Shown here piece by piece: positions 46,037-59,339 of a stretch of DNA of 60,000 nt. The stretch is taken from the NCBI RefSeq assembly GCF_008831285.2, contig NC_045140.1, positions 1,593,528 through 1,653,527 of the forward strand, written 5' to 3'. Position 1 is the stretch's first letter. Each line of letters begins with the position of its first letter. The notes beneath the pieces were generated by a model. It made no database searches, was not told the origin of the DNA, and was given only the letters and a program-made list of their open reading frames with translations. The DNA is from Nymphaea colorata. Its lineage: Eukaryota > Streptophyta > Magnoliopsida > Nymphaeales > Nymphaeaceae. The translations under genes and the position numbers were made by a program.

Positions 46037-46342
46037 TGATAAATGGAGATTTAATCAAAGAAGAAGACAATAGAGAAAAAGGGAACACCAGTTTTACCTG
46101 GTTCAGCTTTAAAGCCTACATCCATGAGCTTGAGAAAACCAACGTCTTTTATTTTTTATCCTTGTTTTTGTCAATACAATCAATCATGCCCTTATACATC
46201 AAGAAAGTATTAAGGAAGGGAGGGGAACGTGAGGCACTTCCATAAATAACTTGAACGTTGGTTTATGACTGTTGCCCAATTTCCTTGTTGAGGAGAGACC
46301 AATTATGTTAATTGATCTTTAGAGAACGTTGCTGTTCTAACA
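46037..46342 (-). repeat. 5' LTR of the copia element (306 bp)
   Basis: Begins TGTTAGAACAGC at 46,342 and ends …TTTATCA at 46,037 next to the PBS. Partner of 41,560-41,848. Confidence 0.95.
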
Positions 46343-46347
46343 CTAAG

Positions 46348-48709
46348 CTTAGCTCAGACTCAACTACTGTAAAGGTAGAATTTTAGTTCAACTTCGGTAG
46401 AAAATTCTAGCTGCAAACAAACACAAAACTTTAGTATCGGAAGTTTTGAAGCCATTATTGAACTTCATTGTCAGCATTAAAATTTCACTTGAACCGGTAC
46501 AACTTTAATGCTGGAATAAAGTTTTTGTTATGCTTTAGAACCAAAGTTCCATGAAATCAAACAAACGGGATCAATGGAAGGTAGAACAAAAATTTTGAAA
46601 AAAAAAAAAACTGGTAGTAGATACCCAGTAGTTTTAAAAGCCTGGGTATTTTAATTTCAGGTATTCAGAAACTACCTTAGTGACATGTACAAGGCATTAC
46701 CTTGCTCGGATTGAAGGCGCTACGACTGGAACACTACCCAACCGACCGTTCTTTAAGGAAAGTTTTTTTTTATGGAATGAAGCTTTTACTTCTTATTCTG
46801 AAGTCCTTCTCATTTACTTTCCGGATTATCAACTAATGACTGGAAAAGTGTATCATTCATGTCTCTAGAGCAAATCAAGGTTTTAAAATCAACCATAACT
46901 TCATTTATTTAGCTCTCCTCTGACAACTTTACCTGTTCCCTACTTGAGCCTCCCTTTGCAAGTGGCAAGGCTCAATGGTCACCTGACGACACCCATCTTA
47001 GACGATAACGGCACAAGCTGCAATAATGGTAGGCAAAGTATATTTCTCTCACAGCAAGAGTCACAATGATACAATTGGTATTGTCATCCATTTGATAATC
47101 TTACCGGTTTTAAACTGCAAGGTTCTTTTCGGGTATTTTCCGGCAAAGCTAAAAATCTGAAAAAAATTGGCAAAATAAAAATAAATAAATGAAAAATGAA
47201 CAAGAAAACAAAAATAGCTTAATAAAATGATAAAAATGTTGTTTTACTAATAATAGAAATGAAGATAAATAATTTAACTGAAGTTTTAAACTTTCAAGCA
47301 AAACATAACGTAAAAATAATGTGAAAAAAACGTGACAAAAATGCGAAAAGGATGTGAAAAATTCATTCGGGATTTTTTTTGGAAAAAAAGAGCAAAAAGA
47401 CGTTCTTTATTATGCTTTCATTGTTTCTATTTTTTTATTGGGTCCTTTTTTGGAAAAGACCCTTTTTTTTTTACTCTGTTAAAAGCGAATAGGTACTGGG
47501 CTCCTTATGGAATAGGGTGTGATCACTGATAAAGTAACAACAAGAAGAACCTGGTGGCGTCGAGCATAGTAACCAAGTCTCTCACAATCCCTCAACATTA
47601 GAGCAAGAAGATACGTGGGGAACCAAATAGTCTTTCCAACCCGCCCCACTTTCTCTCATCTTGGAGTACTTACTGTTTTTCCTTACCTATTATTGCTTTG
47701 ATTTCCATTCGGGTGAGCACTCGCTGGCCACACCTTGATAACGTTACTGCATACTCCGGATCTCTCTCTGTCTCATTTACAGTTGAACTGCTGGTAGCTG
47801 TGTAAAGAGATTTTAAATCTTTGCTCCCCGTTAAACGTTTAATCCCCTTCCTTATTGAAAAGAGGGATAGGCTCACCTAGAACACTTTGGGAGATGTGAA
47901 GTAGATTCTTCATTTCCAAAGTTCTCAACCTCAAGATCCTTTATTTCAAGTGATAAGATTCCAAAATAATTTGATAAACCCGTTCTGCATAGTTCATTCT
48001 ATAAATAACAATCTCCGCAGCAAGCTGGTGAGCAAAGAAAGTTAAAAAGTGGATCAAAAGCCAAACGCTAATCTGTTGAGATGCTAACCTTCCTAGAGCC
48101 TATTTAGTCGGGTTCCTTTCTACCAGGAAAGATTGCAAGTGAAGACAACTGGAACTACGACGCGTTCATATGTAAATGCATGAACACAACTCAACATTTG
48201 TATGTAAAGCTATATATACACATGAATCACTACAGAATGCCAGATAATTTCGGTGCATTGGGAAAGCTATTTTAAAGAAATACGAAAAGCATGATTTAAA
48301 ACAAGAAACTATGTCGAATTGGTCATTGTTTTTAGCTCATTGCATAAAATAGCACATGAAAACATAAGGAACACCATTATATCTTCATATTTATTGAATA
48401 TTACAGGAAAGGAATAAACAAAAAAGCTGGTGTAAATAGGATTTGTTCGTAAAATGAGCTTAATTAACGGTTTCGGATTTGTATTAATGTCACACTCACG
48501 CGTGCACACACACATACACACATATATATTATATGGGCTAATTCTACGAATCTAACAAAACATTTCTGAGCTTATCGCTTTATGTGATCAGGAGTGTGGG
48601 AGATAGGCTCCTCGCCTTTATTATAAAGGAATGGTAAGTACATACTCAGGCAAAACAATTACTTGTAGGGATGTTCAATTCTTCTGCAATAAAGTTGGGG
48701 AGGCGATGC

Positions 48710-48713
<4 letters not shown>
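46348..48713. other. Long intergenic region, no gene seen
   Basis: No supported gene. The minus-strand open frame at 47,670-47,876 (68 residues) has an ordinary amino-acid mix but no recognised domain or splice context. Homopolymer runs occur near 46,600 and 47,465. Confidence 0.45.

Positions 48714-48757
<44 letters not shown>
48714..48757. repeat. (CT)n microsatellite
   Basis: About 44 bp of CT dinucleotides. Confidence 0.97.
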
Positions 48758-48758
<1 letters not shown>

Positions 48759-49098
48759 AGCTACGAGACTCTCATATATTAAACTTCATGAAACTTTTTT
48801 GAGTCGCTGTTGATTTTCAAAACATGGAGATAAAGTTGGAAAAAGTAAAAACCTCATTGTATTTTCAAAAGACTGAAATGCCCTTCAAAAGATAAAACAA
48901 ATTAAATGAGTCTTTGATTGAGACCTCTTGTCTCCTTTAAGAGGTAAAAGTACAATTAGATTTCCATTTCTTTTACTTTAATTTCTAGCATCTAATTATA
49001 TTCTTAAAATCAATGATCCACATAATTCTCATAAAGTTTGGTATATGAAAATCTGGTAGCTATATATTTTTCTACTTAAAATCAACAGCCAAAGTCAC
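48758..49098. other. Intergenic, no gene seen
   Basis: AT-rich, no recognisable feature. Confidence 0.5.
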
Positions 49099-49107
49099 CT
49101 CTCTCTT

Positions 49108-49178
<71 letters not shown>
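49099..49178. repeat. Compound (CT)n-(TA)n microsatellite
   Basis: CT tract with one interruption passing directly into about 58 bp of TA. Confidence 0.97.
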
Positions 49179-49181
<3 letters not shown>

Positions 49182-51442
49182 GATTGACCATAAGAAGGCA
49201 ATTACTGCTTCGAGGTCCTGTTCATTTAATGACTACCACGGTTTGCCGCAACGGATCTTGACTTTCGCTCGCGAATTGAGTGAATAACAAATGTCCAAGT
49301 TGTGCCCCAAGTTTCAGAAGTTTCATAGTAAGGAACGCCCATTTAGTGCTTCAACTATTCTAACTTCACCTACTGAGAAAAAATTTAAAAACTGATCCAG
49401 AAAAAATAGTAGAAAAAAACTTGAGTTGACCAAATACTTCAATATATAATTTACGTGAAATGAAATGAGGAGATTCAGAGAACACAAGTTGCACTTCAGG
49501 AAACTAGACGTGTGATCACTTAGTAAACAAATAATCTCAAAGTCGCGGACGTACATAGCATATATAAAAAAAAATTCAGCAAACGTTGATCGATGATAAC
49601 ATGATGTCGTAACACTTTAAACAACCCTATATATTTAAGTTGACAGATTGGCCTTAGAAGGCGGTTGTGTCAAACAAACAAATAAAGAATGAAGCAGTCA
49701 CAGGGAAGAGTTGGATTCTTCTTTCAACTGATAGATTGTAGATTCTCGATCGACCACTCATGCCATAAGCAAGAGGAGAAAAATAATAAAAAAACGAAAA
49801 AGCGAATAATATGATATTGGAGTTCAAGGTCGATCGCACTGTTGAAAGTATCGGAATCTGTATCGCCTTCAAATCGTTTCTATGCGGCGTTTCGGCTGAT
49901 ACTGGCACATGCGCCGTCCAACAAGAAGAAAAGTTATAATATTATTTGTTTCTATCAATATATCCCCCAATACTTGAGCCGTGCCCCGATCCGGTACAAA
50001 CTAATCTGGTCGATGCAAGCTGTGTCTTCCGGTACAAACTAATATCAGCCCCATTTGTTGGTTTAATTCTTGTCGCCAACACAGAATGATATTCAATGAT
50101 ATTGACAACATCCCTGTTGGTTGAAAGTTTTTCCTGAAGACGAACAAAGGCGAGAGTCCTCCTGTCATGCTCCACAGTCCACGAAAATCTCTCCATAAAG
50201 TGGGTTTAGAAATATTACTGAAATACTGCACAAACTATTTGCTAATGTTTTCTGACTAAACATTTTTAACAACAGATTTATATATTTAAACCATCCAGCT
50301 GGTGGATTATATATGTATGTTTATATATGTGTGTGTGTGTGTCAGGAGCCCATGAATGCATTTTCAAATCCGCTATACGGGTAAGTAACATCTATAAACT
50401 ACCAAATTTTTAATTAAATACCGTTGATTAGAACCCCGCATATTACATTCAATTAATAAAGATGCCACCCAGTAAATGTGAGTGCCGTCGAAAGGATGCA
50501 TCGGAAAAGCAAGCAAGCAAGCAGATGGAGTTTTGTTGCCGAGAAATTAATAAGGTGAAATTGGTAATAAGCAATAACCGGATTAATTTCCATCTCAATT
50601 AAAGGACGCATCAAGTTTGGCTTACACGTTAAGAAATGCACTTGGGAATCAAAATATGATTTCCTTACGCGAGCCTACATGTTGTTTTTCCAAGAAACTA
50701 TCACTGTTATTCTTTGTCAACCTTGCTAATGTCACACACAGTAATCTTCATCACCTTCTATGTCATAGTTTAGGTGTATATAAGCAGAAGCCATCATCAC
50801 GGTTGCTTGACTGTGTGCGAGTCATTCCTTAGTCCAATCAACTTTATATAATTGTTTTTGAAAATTAATTAAGAGGCATGCCTGCTCAGTTTAACACTCG
50901 TGGACTTATATTGATGGCAAGGGCGAGTTTATAAATCTTGCATAGCCGTCGAACAAAAAAATATTTAAAGACTTGAAGTTAGGCTGATACGGATACCTCT
51001 GTGAGTATGTGGTAGTGAATTGTGAGCTCAGTCTCTCATTATACCTATCAATTTATGTTTGCAAACTTCAAAAATGATCAAAGAAGTTAACCAGCCAACT
51101 ACCACTTTGAACGGGAAATGTGCACATAAGTATTAAGAGTAATAGAACACTGAAACCACAAAATGAAACAGTATAAACGGAGAAAAACCATCGCCTAATT
51201 TCGTGCTACTTATAAGCAAACACAAAGAAATTGAGAAAGCACATTCCTCTGTCCTACATAAAACTCACTTCTGAGCTCTGCTTCAAATGAACAGGTGATA
51301 CAAACAGAACAAAACTTCAATCGGTTTGTTCAAAATTAGAGATGGGGAGAGAGAGAGTTCCATGTGACCCAAACACACTGGAGGTCCCTGATTGATACCC
51401 CATTTCACGACAACTCAAGGGATTCCTTGACGACCAATGACA
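49179..51442. other. Long intergenic region, no gene seen
   Basis: No supported gene. Several 60-90 residue open frames occur on both strands without domain signatures. A short (GT)n lies at about 50,330-50,342. Confidence 0.45.
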
Positions 51443-51445
51443 TAT

Positions 51446-51478
<33 letters not shown>
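51443..51478. repeat. (TA)n microsatellite
   Basis: About 34 bp of TA dinucleotides. Confidence 0.95.
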
Positions 51479-51481
<3 letters not shown>

Positions 51482-51961
51482 ATGGGGGAGAGTACGAGGG
51501 ACCAGGTTGGGGTCCTTGGCAGTCGTGGAGTCAGAAAAATTGACTGGAGGAACACTTGTGAAAAAAACAAAATTTTCTAGATGCAAATCTAACAATGAAG
51601 AAGTTTTAAGGGAATTGCTCACACCAGCCTATATGTAGCTTCTTCACTGGTCACCGGACACCCCATCGCTGATAGAAGTGAGAGTGAGAGAGAGAGACAT
51701 AGAGAAAGAGAGATCGCGACCCGCTTGTTTTCGACGAATGACATTGTTGGCGGACGATCCACCAGTAGATGGTCGGTGCGGTGCCGCCGGTGGCCTGATT
51801 CGGATGATTGGTGAGAAACATGGAAAGCTATCACTTGTACTCGGTTCAGCATAACTGGTTTTAAGTAGAAACCTGGGTCGACTGACTGGCTGGTTTCAGA
51901 AAATGTATTGTATTGATTCTTGCCAGCAGTCCAGCTAGTCAAAAAACCGCCAATACCGGGC
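51479..51961. other. Intergenic, no gene seen
   Basis: Contains a GA-rich tract (51,680-51,712). A 120-residue minus-strand frame across it (51,619-51,981) has no recognised domain. Confidence 0.45.
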
Positions 51962-53614
51962 ATCAATGTCATATTCCACATGGGATATAAAATACTGGCG
52001 ATATCAAATGAGTTAGTGAGATGGGCCTACGAAGAAGACCATTGAAGGTCTACACTGAAGTGGACAGTCGGTCCCTCACATGACCGCTTTGAAGCATTGA
52101 CTAGTAAAGCTGGCTCTATATAGTCAAGACAAAATGGTCCCTCTAAGCGATCAGGTAGGAAGCTTCCCATGCATAACATTGCACTTGCACCATAGGTAGG
52201 GGTTGAAGCACTGGCACATGTGGGCATTGTGTGGGTAATTGTTTATAAAATTTACACACAAAAAAAAATCCTATTTTTATATTCAAGCTTCAAGGAAATT
52301 TTTTTTATTTATATTTTGGTACCTTAAAATTTGATAACTAATAGCCATAATGTTCTTTCCTGGCTTTCGCGCCTTTTGCTAACACAAGCACACAGTGTGT
52401 GGAAACAAGCCCAAATCTGTGGGACAAAATATCGCTTGACAAGTAATTGATGCCCGGTATTGGCGGGCTTAATTCCGGCGGTGCCTTTTGCCTTCAATTG
52501 TTCATCTTGACTAGGGTTTAGGAGTCTTGAGAATTAGTAGAAGATGACTGGTGAGTTGCCGGAGACCTGATGGCACGGCTTAAGTGAAGGCTCATAAGAG
52601 GATGACGACTGAATGCAGAACGCAGAGATAATTTCAAGGAAGGACTCTCTTGACAGATTTTGACGAGGTCGTTTAACGGATTCATGGATAAACAAGGACT
52701 CGATAGCAGGATAAACAGGCGGATGGTAGAGGACCACACGCTTGCGTTGATTCCTGGCAGATTTGAAGAGCACATCAGGTACCATCTTATACCACATGAA
52801 TATGGGACATTTTATTATGTGGGGAAAAGGCCGAGTGGATAGAGAAGGCTCAAATAATTGTTAAAAAGAAATTTTTTTCAGTCTTAATTTGGGTAGACAT
52901 ACGAAAGAGTGACATAATGTTACTTTTCCCACACAACTCCTTATTGCAGACATAAACCAAGCGGAGCCACAAAAGGATTAGACAGTCAGTGATAGGTGAG
53001 CTTCATGGAGGTTAGTGACACGAGTTGGCCTTAAGTTGGTAAGAGGTACGCTCATAGATGGGCATCCGAACAGCGGGCCGCCGGGCTCTCGGCTCCTCGG
53101 CTCAATGCCTATCCTTACTTACGCTGTGCTAAGGGGACAGTTAGAACTTCTGCAGTTTGCAGTTTGGTAGGTGTTGAGAGTTAAAGACTTTAAATGACCT
53201 ACTGGAGAAGACCAAGAATGAGTTCAAGGGAATGAGTTCAAGGGAGCTGGGCAGAGGCTAACTACGCTTGGGTCAATGGACTTAGATGACAAGTCCTAAG
53301 CAATCATTCAGCCCTTGACACTGACTCTGTTGTTCTGTGTACTCAGAAATCGACAACTTTAAAAAATTTCACGAAAGTTTGTTCGTAGATCAGTTTTTCC
53401 CAGCATCTAAAATCGCAGATTCCATTCTACACAAAAGTTTTCATAATGCTTTTTCAAGGACATTGGGAGTATTTTTATGTATTTAGTTCATCAAATGTCG
53501 AATAACTTTATCGGTAGACAACATAATATATGTGTTGATAAAAACCTCTAGCTGTTAACCTTGCAAGTTAATGGTAGCATTAGAAGAGCTAATTTTTAAC
53601 ATTATTAGAAATTT
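51962..53614. repeat. Segmental duplication S, copy 1
   Basis: Direct copy, diverged, of 54,900-56,747. Shared stretches run in the same order: the R1 repeat at the left end; tatttttatattcaag; caaaatatcgcttgacaagt; ttgactagggtttaggagtc; ttataccacatgaat.cggg; cattttattat; ccgagtggatagag.gggctcaaat; cagcccttgacact; cattctacacaaaagttttc; and tagacaacataatatatgtg near the right end. The middle has indels between the copies. No coding domain of a known transposon was recognised, and no terminal repeats or target duplication were found. Confidence 0.85.
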
Positions 53615-54899
53615 TGCTCATGGGACCAGTGTTAAAAAACTAATGCATCTTCATATTCCATAAAAATGTGAAATTTAAATCGATCGAAGCTTTCATGCCA
53701 AAACTCTTCATGTAGATCCTATTGTGAGGAGAGTAATATCGGACGATAGATCCTTGATTCACAAGACCTTAAATTTTTCTAGCTTTCGTAGCTCGGTTCG
53801 GCTTGATTACCTTTAAGCCATATAGCTAACCTCAACTCAGGCTCGACTCAGTCAAACTTAAAGAACTCAAACTTAGCTTGGTTAAGCTCACTCTACCCAA
53901 GATTTGACTGGAGCTTACCTGAACCGACTAATAAAACAAGTTTACTTTTTAATTTGAATGGTTACAGAACGACTTGAACTTAGGTTTGTAAGGTCCATAA
54001 AAAACCTACATGGACTTTCAGAATATATTGTGAAGATTCTCATCGCGACTCACGAATTTGATTGAGTTCAAACAAGTTCAGCTTGTTTAGCAATAGTTGG
54101 CAACCAAGTGTTTTATATGTTGCTGGGTGTCATATAAGCCTACTGAGTGTATCGATATTCATTCAACATTGATAGCTTGTGATTTATTGAGGATGAGAGA
54201 TCTATTTCATCCCGGTCAAGCAAAATGAGGGGACAATTAACGTTGGTTTTTAGTTTTGGCTTAAAATTTATCGAGTCCATCTCGTCGCATGGGATTGGAG
54301 AATTATGTACCATATATTTAGGCCATTCATTTTGGTTCTTAACATAAGTTGGATTTTATACTTAAAAGTCAAATTTGGATTTGGTTCTGAAACTAAAAGT
54401 CGCCTCCAAATCGAATTTGGTTGTGAAATAAAAAATATATGGTACATAATTTTCTTCATATTCCAAAATTTGAATCTATGAATATATGAAAAATAATAGG
54501 TGATGGTTTTCTTTTGTTTTTTTAGACTGAAAAAATTAGTTGGACTAAAAAATGGGCTCGGTTAGACTCGAAGTTGGCTCGTGAACAGCCGAAGACCCGA
54601 CCCAGTGACGGGATTAGATCCGTCGAACCCTACGGTTTGAGCCGCCCCACCACTGGCAGTGAATGACCGCCAGAGTTATCTGCCGGAGAAATGGAGAGGG
54701 GACTGGAAAGGAGCACAGCGGCGGCAGCGTTCATGAGAAGTAATGTGGTTGGTGTTGCTTGGTCATGTCATAGTGTGGAGGTGCTTAGGCAGAAGAAATC
54801 ACTGCTGGGAGAAGGCTCTCCCTGACCTTCATTACTAAGAAGTAAACAAATGGAGTATGTACTGAACATGCACGGAAAAAGAAAAAACTACACCACACT
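53615..54899. other. Spacer between the two S copies, no gene seen
   Basis: Includes a stretch (53,780-53,960) rich in gctcggcttg/ctcgactcag words, a common dispersed plant repeat type. There is also an inverted pair near 54,295-54,460, where a 13-nt ATTATGTACCATA word recurs as its complement tatggtacataat. Confidence 0.5.
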
Positions 54900-56747
54900 A
54901 TCAATGTCATATTCCACATGAGATATAAAATACGAAGAAGAGCGATGAAGTCTACACAGTCGGTTCCTCACAAGATCGGCTCGCTTTGAACCATTGACTA
55001 GTAAAGCTGACTCCATATAGTCAAGACAAAGCGGTCCCTCTAAGAGATTAGGTAGGAAGCTTCCCATGCATAACATTGGACATGCATAGGAGTGCGCATA
55101 TTAGGGGCAATTTTTCTATGGTCGGAAGAAAAAGTTACACACAAAGGAGGAAAAGACATTTTGATAATTTATTAAAAAATATTTTCTATAGTCTATTGTT
55201 TTTTTTTTCTAATTTTGTCCTTACAAAAAGTTTTTTTCATATGAACTAAGGGTATTTTAGTTATTAACCATGTTGGCGCAAGAAAGAATTTGTGCACCCA
55301 ATATGACACATATAACAAGGTTCCGCTGAGTAGGAGTAGAAGCACACGTGGGCATGTTGTGGGTAATTGTTTATAAAACTTCCCAAATGAAAATTTTTTA
55401 TTTTTATATTCAAGTTTCAAGGAAATATTTTTTTATTTACATTTTGGTACTTTAAAATTTTATAACTAGTAGCCATATTTCCTTTCGTGACTGTTGCCCC
55501 TTTTGCCATCACAAGCACACATCGCGTGGAATTGGAAACAACCCTAAAACAAAATATCGCTTGACAAGTAATTGGTGTCCGGTATGGGCGGGCTTAATTT
55601 CAGCGATGTCGTTGCCTTCAATTGGTCATCTTGACTAGGGTTTAGGAGTCATGGGAATTAATAGAAGTTGACTGCTTCTTGGGTTGATAGCAATAATGTG
55701 ACGGTGCTTGATGGCACGGCATAATATATGTCAAGATAGACTCAGATGACCGCTCATTTGAATTTGCAACCGTGCAGCGATGGAGCACGAGAGAATTGAT
55801 CGGTAGTAAAGGTTGCGTGTGCCGCCACCAATGTGTGTACAATTGAGGAGGATCTGATTGGTGTAGCTCGACCTCGTGCTATAATTAGTTAATGTGGTTC
55901 TAAACCGGTCCTTTGTACTAAAAAAAAAAAAATGTTTCAGCATGATAAGCACTTGAATGGTTTAGGACTTCCTGGCAGATTTCGAGAGCACTTCACGCGC
56001 CACTTTATACCACATGAATACGGGACATTTTATTATCCGGGAAAAAAGGCCGAGTGGATAGAGAGGGCTCAAATAATTGTTAAAAGGGAAAAAAAAATCA
56101 GTCTTGATTTTTTGGATAGACATATGATGAAACAGTGACATAATGTTACTTTCCCCAAACAAACTCGTTATTGCACATAAAGAAGCGGATCCACAAAAAG
56201 ATGAGACAGTCGTTATAGGTGAGCTCGGTAGAACTAAGTGACACGAGTTGGTCTTAAGTTGGAAGTGGTAGGGCTTTCGGGTCCTCGGCCCAATGCCTAC
56301 CTCTGGGGGCGCTTCAAAATATAGTATTAACTCTGCAGTTTGGTAGGTGTTGAGAGTTAAGACTTTAAATGACCGGTGTTCGAGAGGAGGAGGAGGAAAC
56401 AATGAAGAAGACCAAGAATGACTCGAAGGGAGCTGGGCAGAGGCTAACTACCCTTGAGTAAAGGGACTTATACGCAATCAGTCAGCCCTTGACACTGAGG
56501 CTGTTCTGTGTGCTCAGAAAATCGACAACTTTTAAAAAAAATTCACAAGCGTCTGTTCGTAGACTAGATATTCTAATCATCTAAAATCATAGATTCCATT
56601 CTACACAAAAGTTTTCATTTAATGCTTTTTCAAGGACATTGGGAGTATTTTTATGTATTCAGTTCATCTAAAGTCGAATAACTTAATCGGTAGACAACAT
56701 AATATATGTGTTGAGAAGAGCTAATTTTAACATTTTTAGAAATTTAA
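54900..56747. repeat. Segmental duplication S, copy 2
   Basis: Second copy of the S segment, about 2.9-3.1 kb to the right of the first. It starts with R1 (atcaatgtcatattccaca) and ends after tgtgttgagaagagctaatt. About 30 bp present in copy 1 (taaaaacctctagctgttaacc region) are missing at the right end here. Confidence 0.85.
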
Positions 56748-56916
56748 GGGCACAAATTAAAAGCGAGATGAAGACAAATTTAACTACAACCTACATTCCC
56801 TTCGAGTTCAAACAAGTCCGGCTTGTTTAGGTCAAACTCAACTCGTTTACTTTACCAATCGATTTCTCGGCTTGAACTCCACTGGATTTAAATGAGTCGA
56901 GTGTTCAAGTTGGCTC

Positions 56917-56956
<40 letters not shown>

Positions 56957-59172
56957 AGATCAATCATTATTTTGTACATATTTTTCAGCTTCTTTTGTTC
57001 TTTATGTTCTCTCAAATATATGTCATCCTTTTATATTTTTCTCTCTTTCTCTTCATGAACAGATGATTCAGTCAAATTGACTGGATATCGTTTTAAAACT
57101 AAGCTTATGGCTTCCAGTTCCGAGCTAACGTCTGCAAGTCAACAAAGGACGTGAGGGTGCATATCCTTGGAGGAAGGAGGAAGGAAGGTGCAGCCATGGG
57201 GCCGTTGAAAGCTCATCTGTCTGCCACCTTCCACAAAGAAACAAGCTTCACAGACTTGACTGCGGGAGAACCCAAAGTCTTTGCTTCTTGCCGCAAAAAG
57301 CACGTCACATGGGTTTTCAAGTCAACCGCTGACATCCACTTCCACTCAAACACGGCTAATGATTTTCACATTGTAATCCGCGTTTTTTTTTCCGCCGTTC
57401 AATTATGACCTTAACGACGACGTGAAGAACAGGTTAAAGCATCGTTTACAGGCTCGTTAAGAATAGGCTCTCTCTTGCTCTTTTGTTGATGTGAAAACGA
57501 TATCATATGATGTCCCCATGGTCCCACGAATGTCTTTGAATTTCACGTTATATTGTGCGCTGAGGCGTAACCTGGAGTAAGTCTATTGTTATTTGGCGCC
57601 GTTATTTTCACGTGAAGTGCCGGCAAGGTTAGCGGAAGCCGTTGCATAGAAAGTACGTTTGGTTAAAAAAAATTTCTATACCTTCTTTTGGTCACAGGCC
57701 CAAGTGGAAACCTTAGGTGTCAGCTTTTCCGGTTTACTTGTTTATTTTTCAATTAAAAAGCCGACTTCCTGAAATGTTAGTGCCACCTGAGGTGACGTCA
57801 TTGCACTACCGCTCAGGCCAAGCCAGAAATTTTTTATATTAAAAATTTATAAAATTTTAACAAAAATTGAAATATTATTTTTTATATTATTTTTTATAAA
57901 ACAAATAAAGTTTTTTAAAGTATAAATATAATTTTTTTAAAAAAATGTCAAGGGGTCAGGGCCCTGCCTTGGCTCGGCCATGGTAGAATGTCTTGGTTCC
58001 ATTTTTTTTCTTTTCTTTTAAAAAATAGTAATAATACTTTTTTAACTAAAAAATGACGGAAATTTAAAAAAAAAAAGCATGCTAAACTAAAAATGTAGAG
58101 TCGAAGCAAAATATGCGTGGATCCTAATTTTAAGATTATGAAAAAATTTAAATTTTTAAGGTCGTATTTGATAGCGTCGGATTTGAGATATGAAGTTGCA
58201 TATTTTATGGTTTTGATCCACAGTTTTAGCAAACCTCATATCTCAAAAATCATAGAATTGAAATCATCGATAGAAAGGACGCCCTCTCTTTCTGACTTTT
58301 CGGGCCGATCATAGATCAGTGTAGTGTGAGAAAATTTCGCAACAAGCATGCAACCTCTGCAAAGAGAGAGATCGACCGTCATGGAAAGTTTCTGACCCTC
58401 AGTCGGCCAACAAATAAAAGAGGGCCCAAGGGTTTCTACTGCCATCCAGACATGGTGAAATCTTAGACAGCCATCAAAGGTTTAAAGGGCGGGAGAATGC
58501 CTTGATGGGCTGTCGAGGCACCGCCATCTATGTCACCAGATTGCGGGGTGCGGGTGCCAGAACGGCAGTCCGTTGGCTCGGACCGCCGATCATTGCCGTC
58601 ATCATCGTCGTCGCCCTTGTCATTCTTCACTGTTGTCATCACTATTGAAGGATTGACAACCATGGGTCATGGCAGGTAGAGAAAGAAAGAGATTTCTTAA
58701 AAACAGGGTTTTGTAGATCCAAGGATCTTGAATCAGCCTCCGATCGGGATCCTATCAAATGCAACTTTCAGTAAAAATAACTTACCTTAATTTTTTATGT
58801 GTTACCTTCTATCCGAATCGTAACAGTAAAATAACTGGCAACTTGTGTTGCTGCGTTATTGGAATGAGTCGATTTGAACGGAATCGCCGTCAAATCAATT
58901 TGGTTTCCTAATTTTTAAATATTTTTTGGACCGATACGATTCCAAAGTTTCAAAGTCAAACGTCAAGGATATTTCATGGCAAGCGGCCAGCAGCATGCTC
59001 GCCAATCTGCTGCTTACTGTGGCAGTTTTTTTAAATGATTGAACTAGGAGTCGAGTTGAGACTTGGATCTACCAAATCCCTAGATCCAATATTTTTTTAA
59101 CATATAATCAGAATCTGATCCTGTAAATTAGATATGTCCAGATCCACTCAGTCAGCAAGGGTAGAGCCCAAA

Positions 59173-59174
<2 letters not shown>
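56748..59174. other. Intergenic region, no gene seen
   Basis: Holds a (TA)n at 56,920-56,952 and ctcg-rich words around 56,820-56,915. A palindromic A/T-rich repeat remnant ending gggtcagggccctgcc lies at 57,830-57,985. The open frames at 57,151-57,408 and 58,463-58,663 have no recognised domain; the latter has a poly-Asp run from a gatgacgacgatgat stretch. Confidence 0.45.

Positions 59175-59235
<61 letters not shown>
59175..59235. repeat. (TA)n microsatellite
   Basis: About 60 bp of TA dinucleotides. Confidence 0.97.
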
Positions 59236-59237
<2 letters not shown>

Positions 59238-59339
59238 TAGCAAGAGTCAAAAAAATAATATTTCAAAAGTTTCATGTTAAACAAATACAATTTTTCAGAA
59301 TTTAAATATAAATTTAAAAAAAAAATTGAAGTGAGGGTG

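Larger units (their letters stand above)
41555..46347 (-). mobile_element. Ty1/copia LTR retrotransposon, complete structure, degenerate coding
   Basis: Element 41,560-46,342 (4,783 bp) on the minus strand, flanked by perfect 5-bp target duplications CTAAG (41,555-41,559 and 46,343-46,347). The LTRs begin TGTTAGAACAGC and end in CA. Inside the 5' LTR lies a primer-binding site TGGTATCAGAG (46,036-46,026), complementary to initiator tRNA-Met. Next to the 3' LTR is a short purine tract AAGAAGGAG (41,857-41,849). Coding order is gag (UBN2-type), zinc knuckle, protease, integrase, reverse transcriptase, RNase H; integrase before RT is diagnostic for copia. Several stops and frameshifts break the polyprotein, so it is not autonomous. 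Confidence 0.96.

Noticed and set aside
52840-52880. tRNA-like or SINE A-box phrase 'ccgagtggatagagaaggctc'
   Set aside because: Resembles a tRNA-Ser/Leu D-arm but no B box, acceptor stem or tail was found at the right distance in either S copy.
53780-56915. ctcggcttg/ctcgactcag-rich stretches as regulatory motifs
   Set aside because: They look like a common dispersed low-complexity repeat type in plants, with no specific site.
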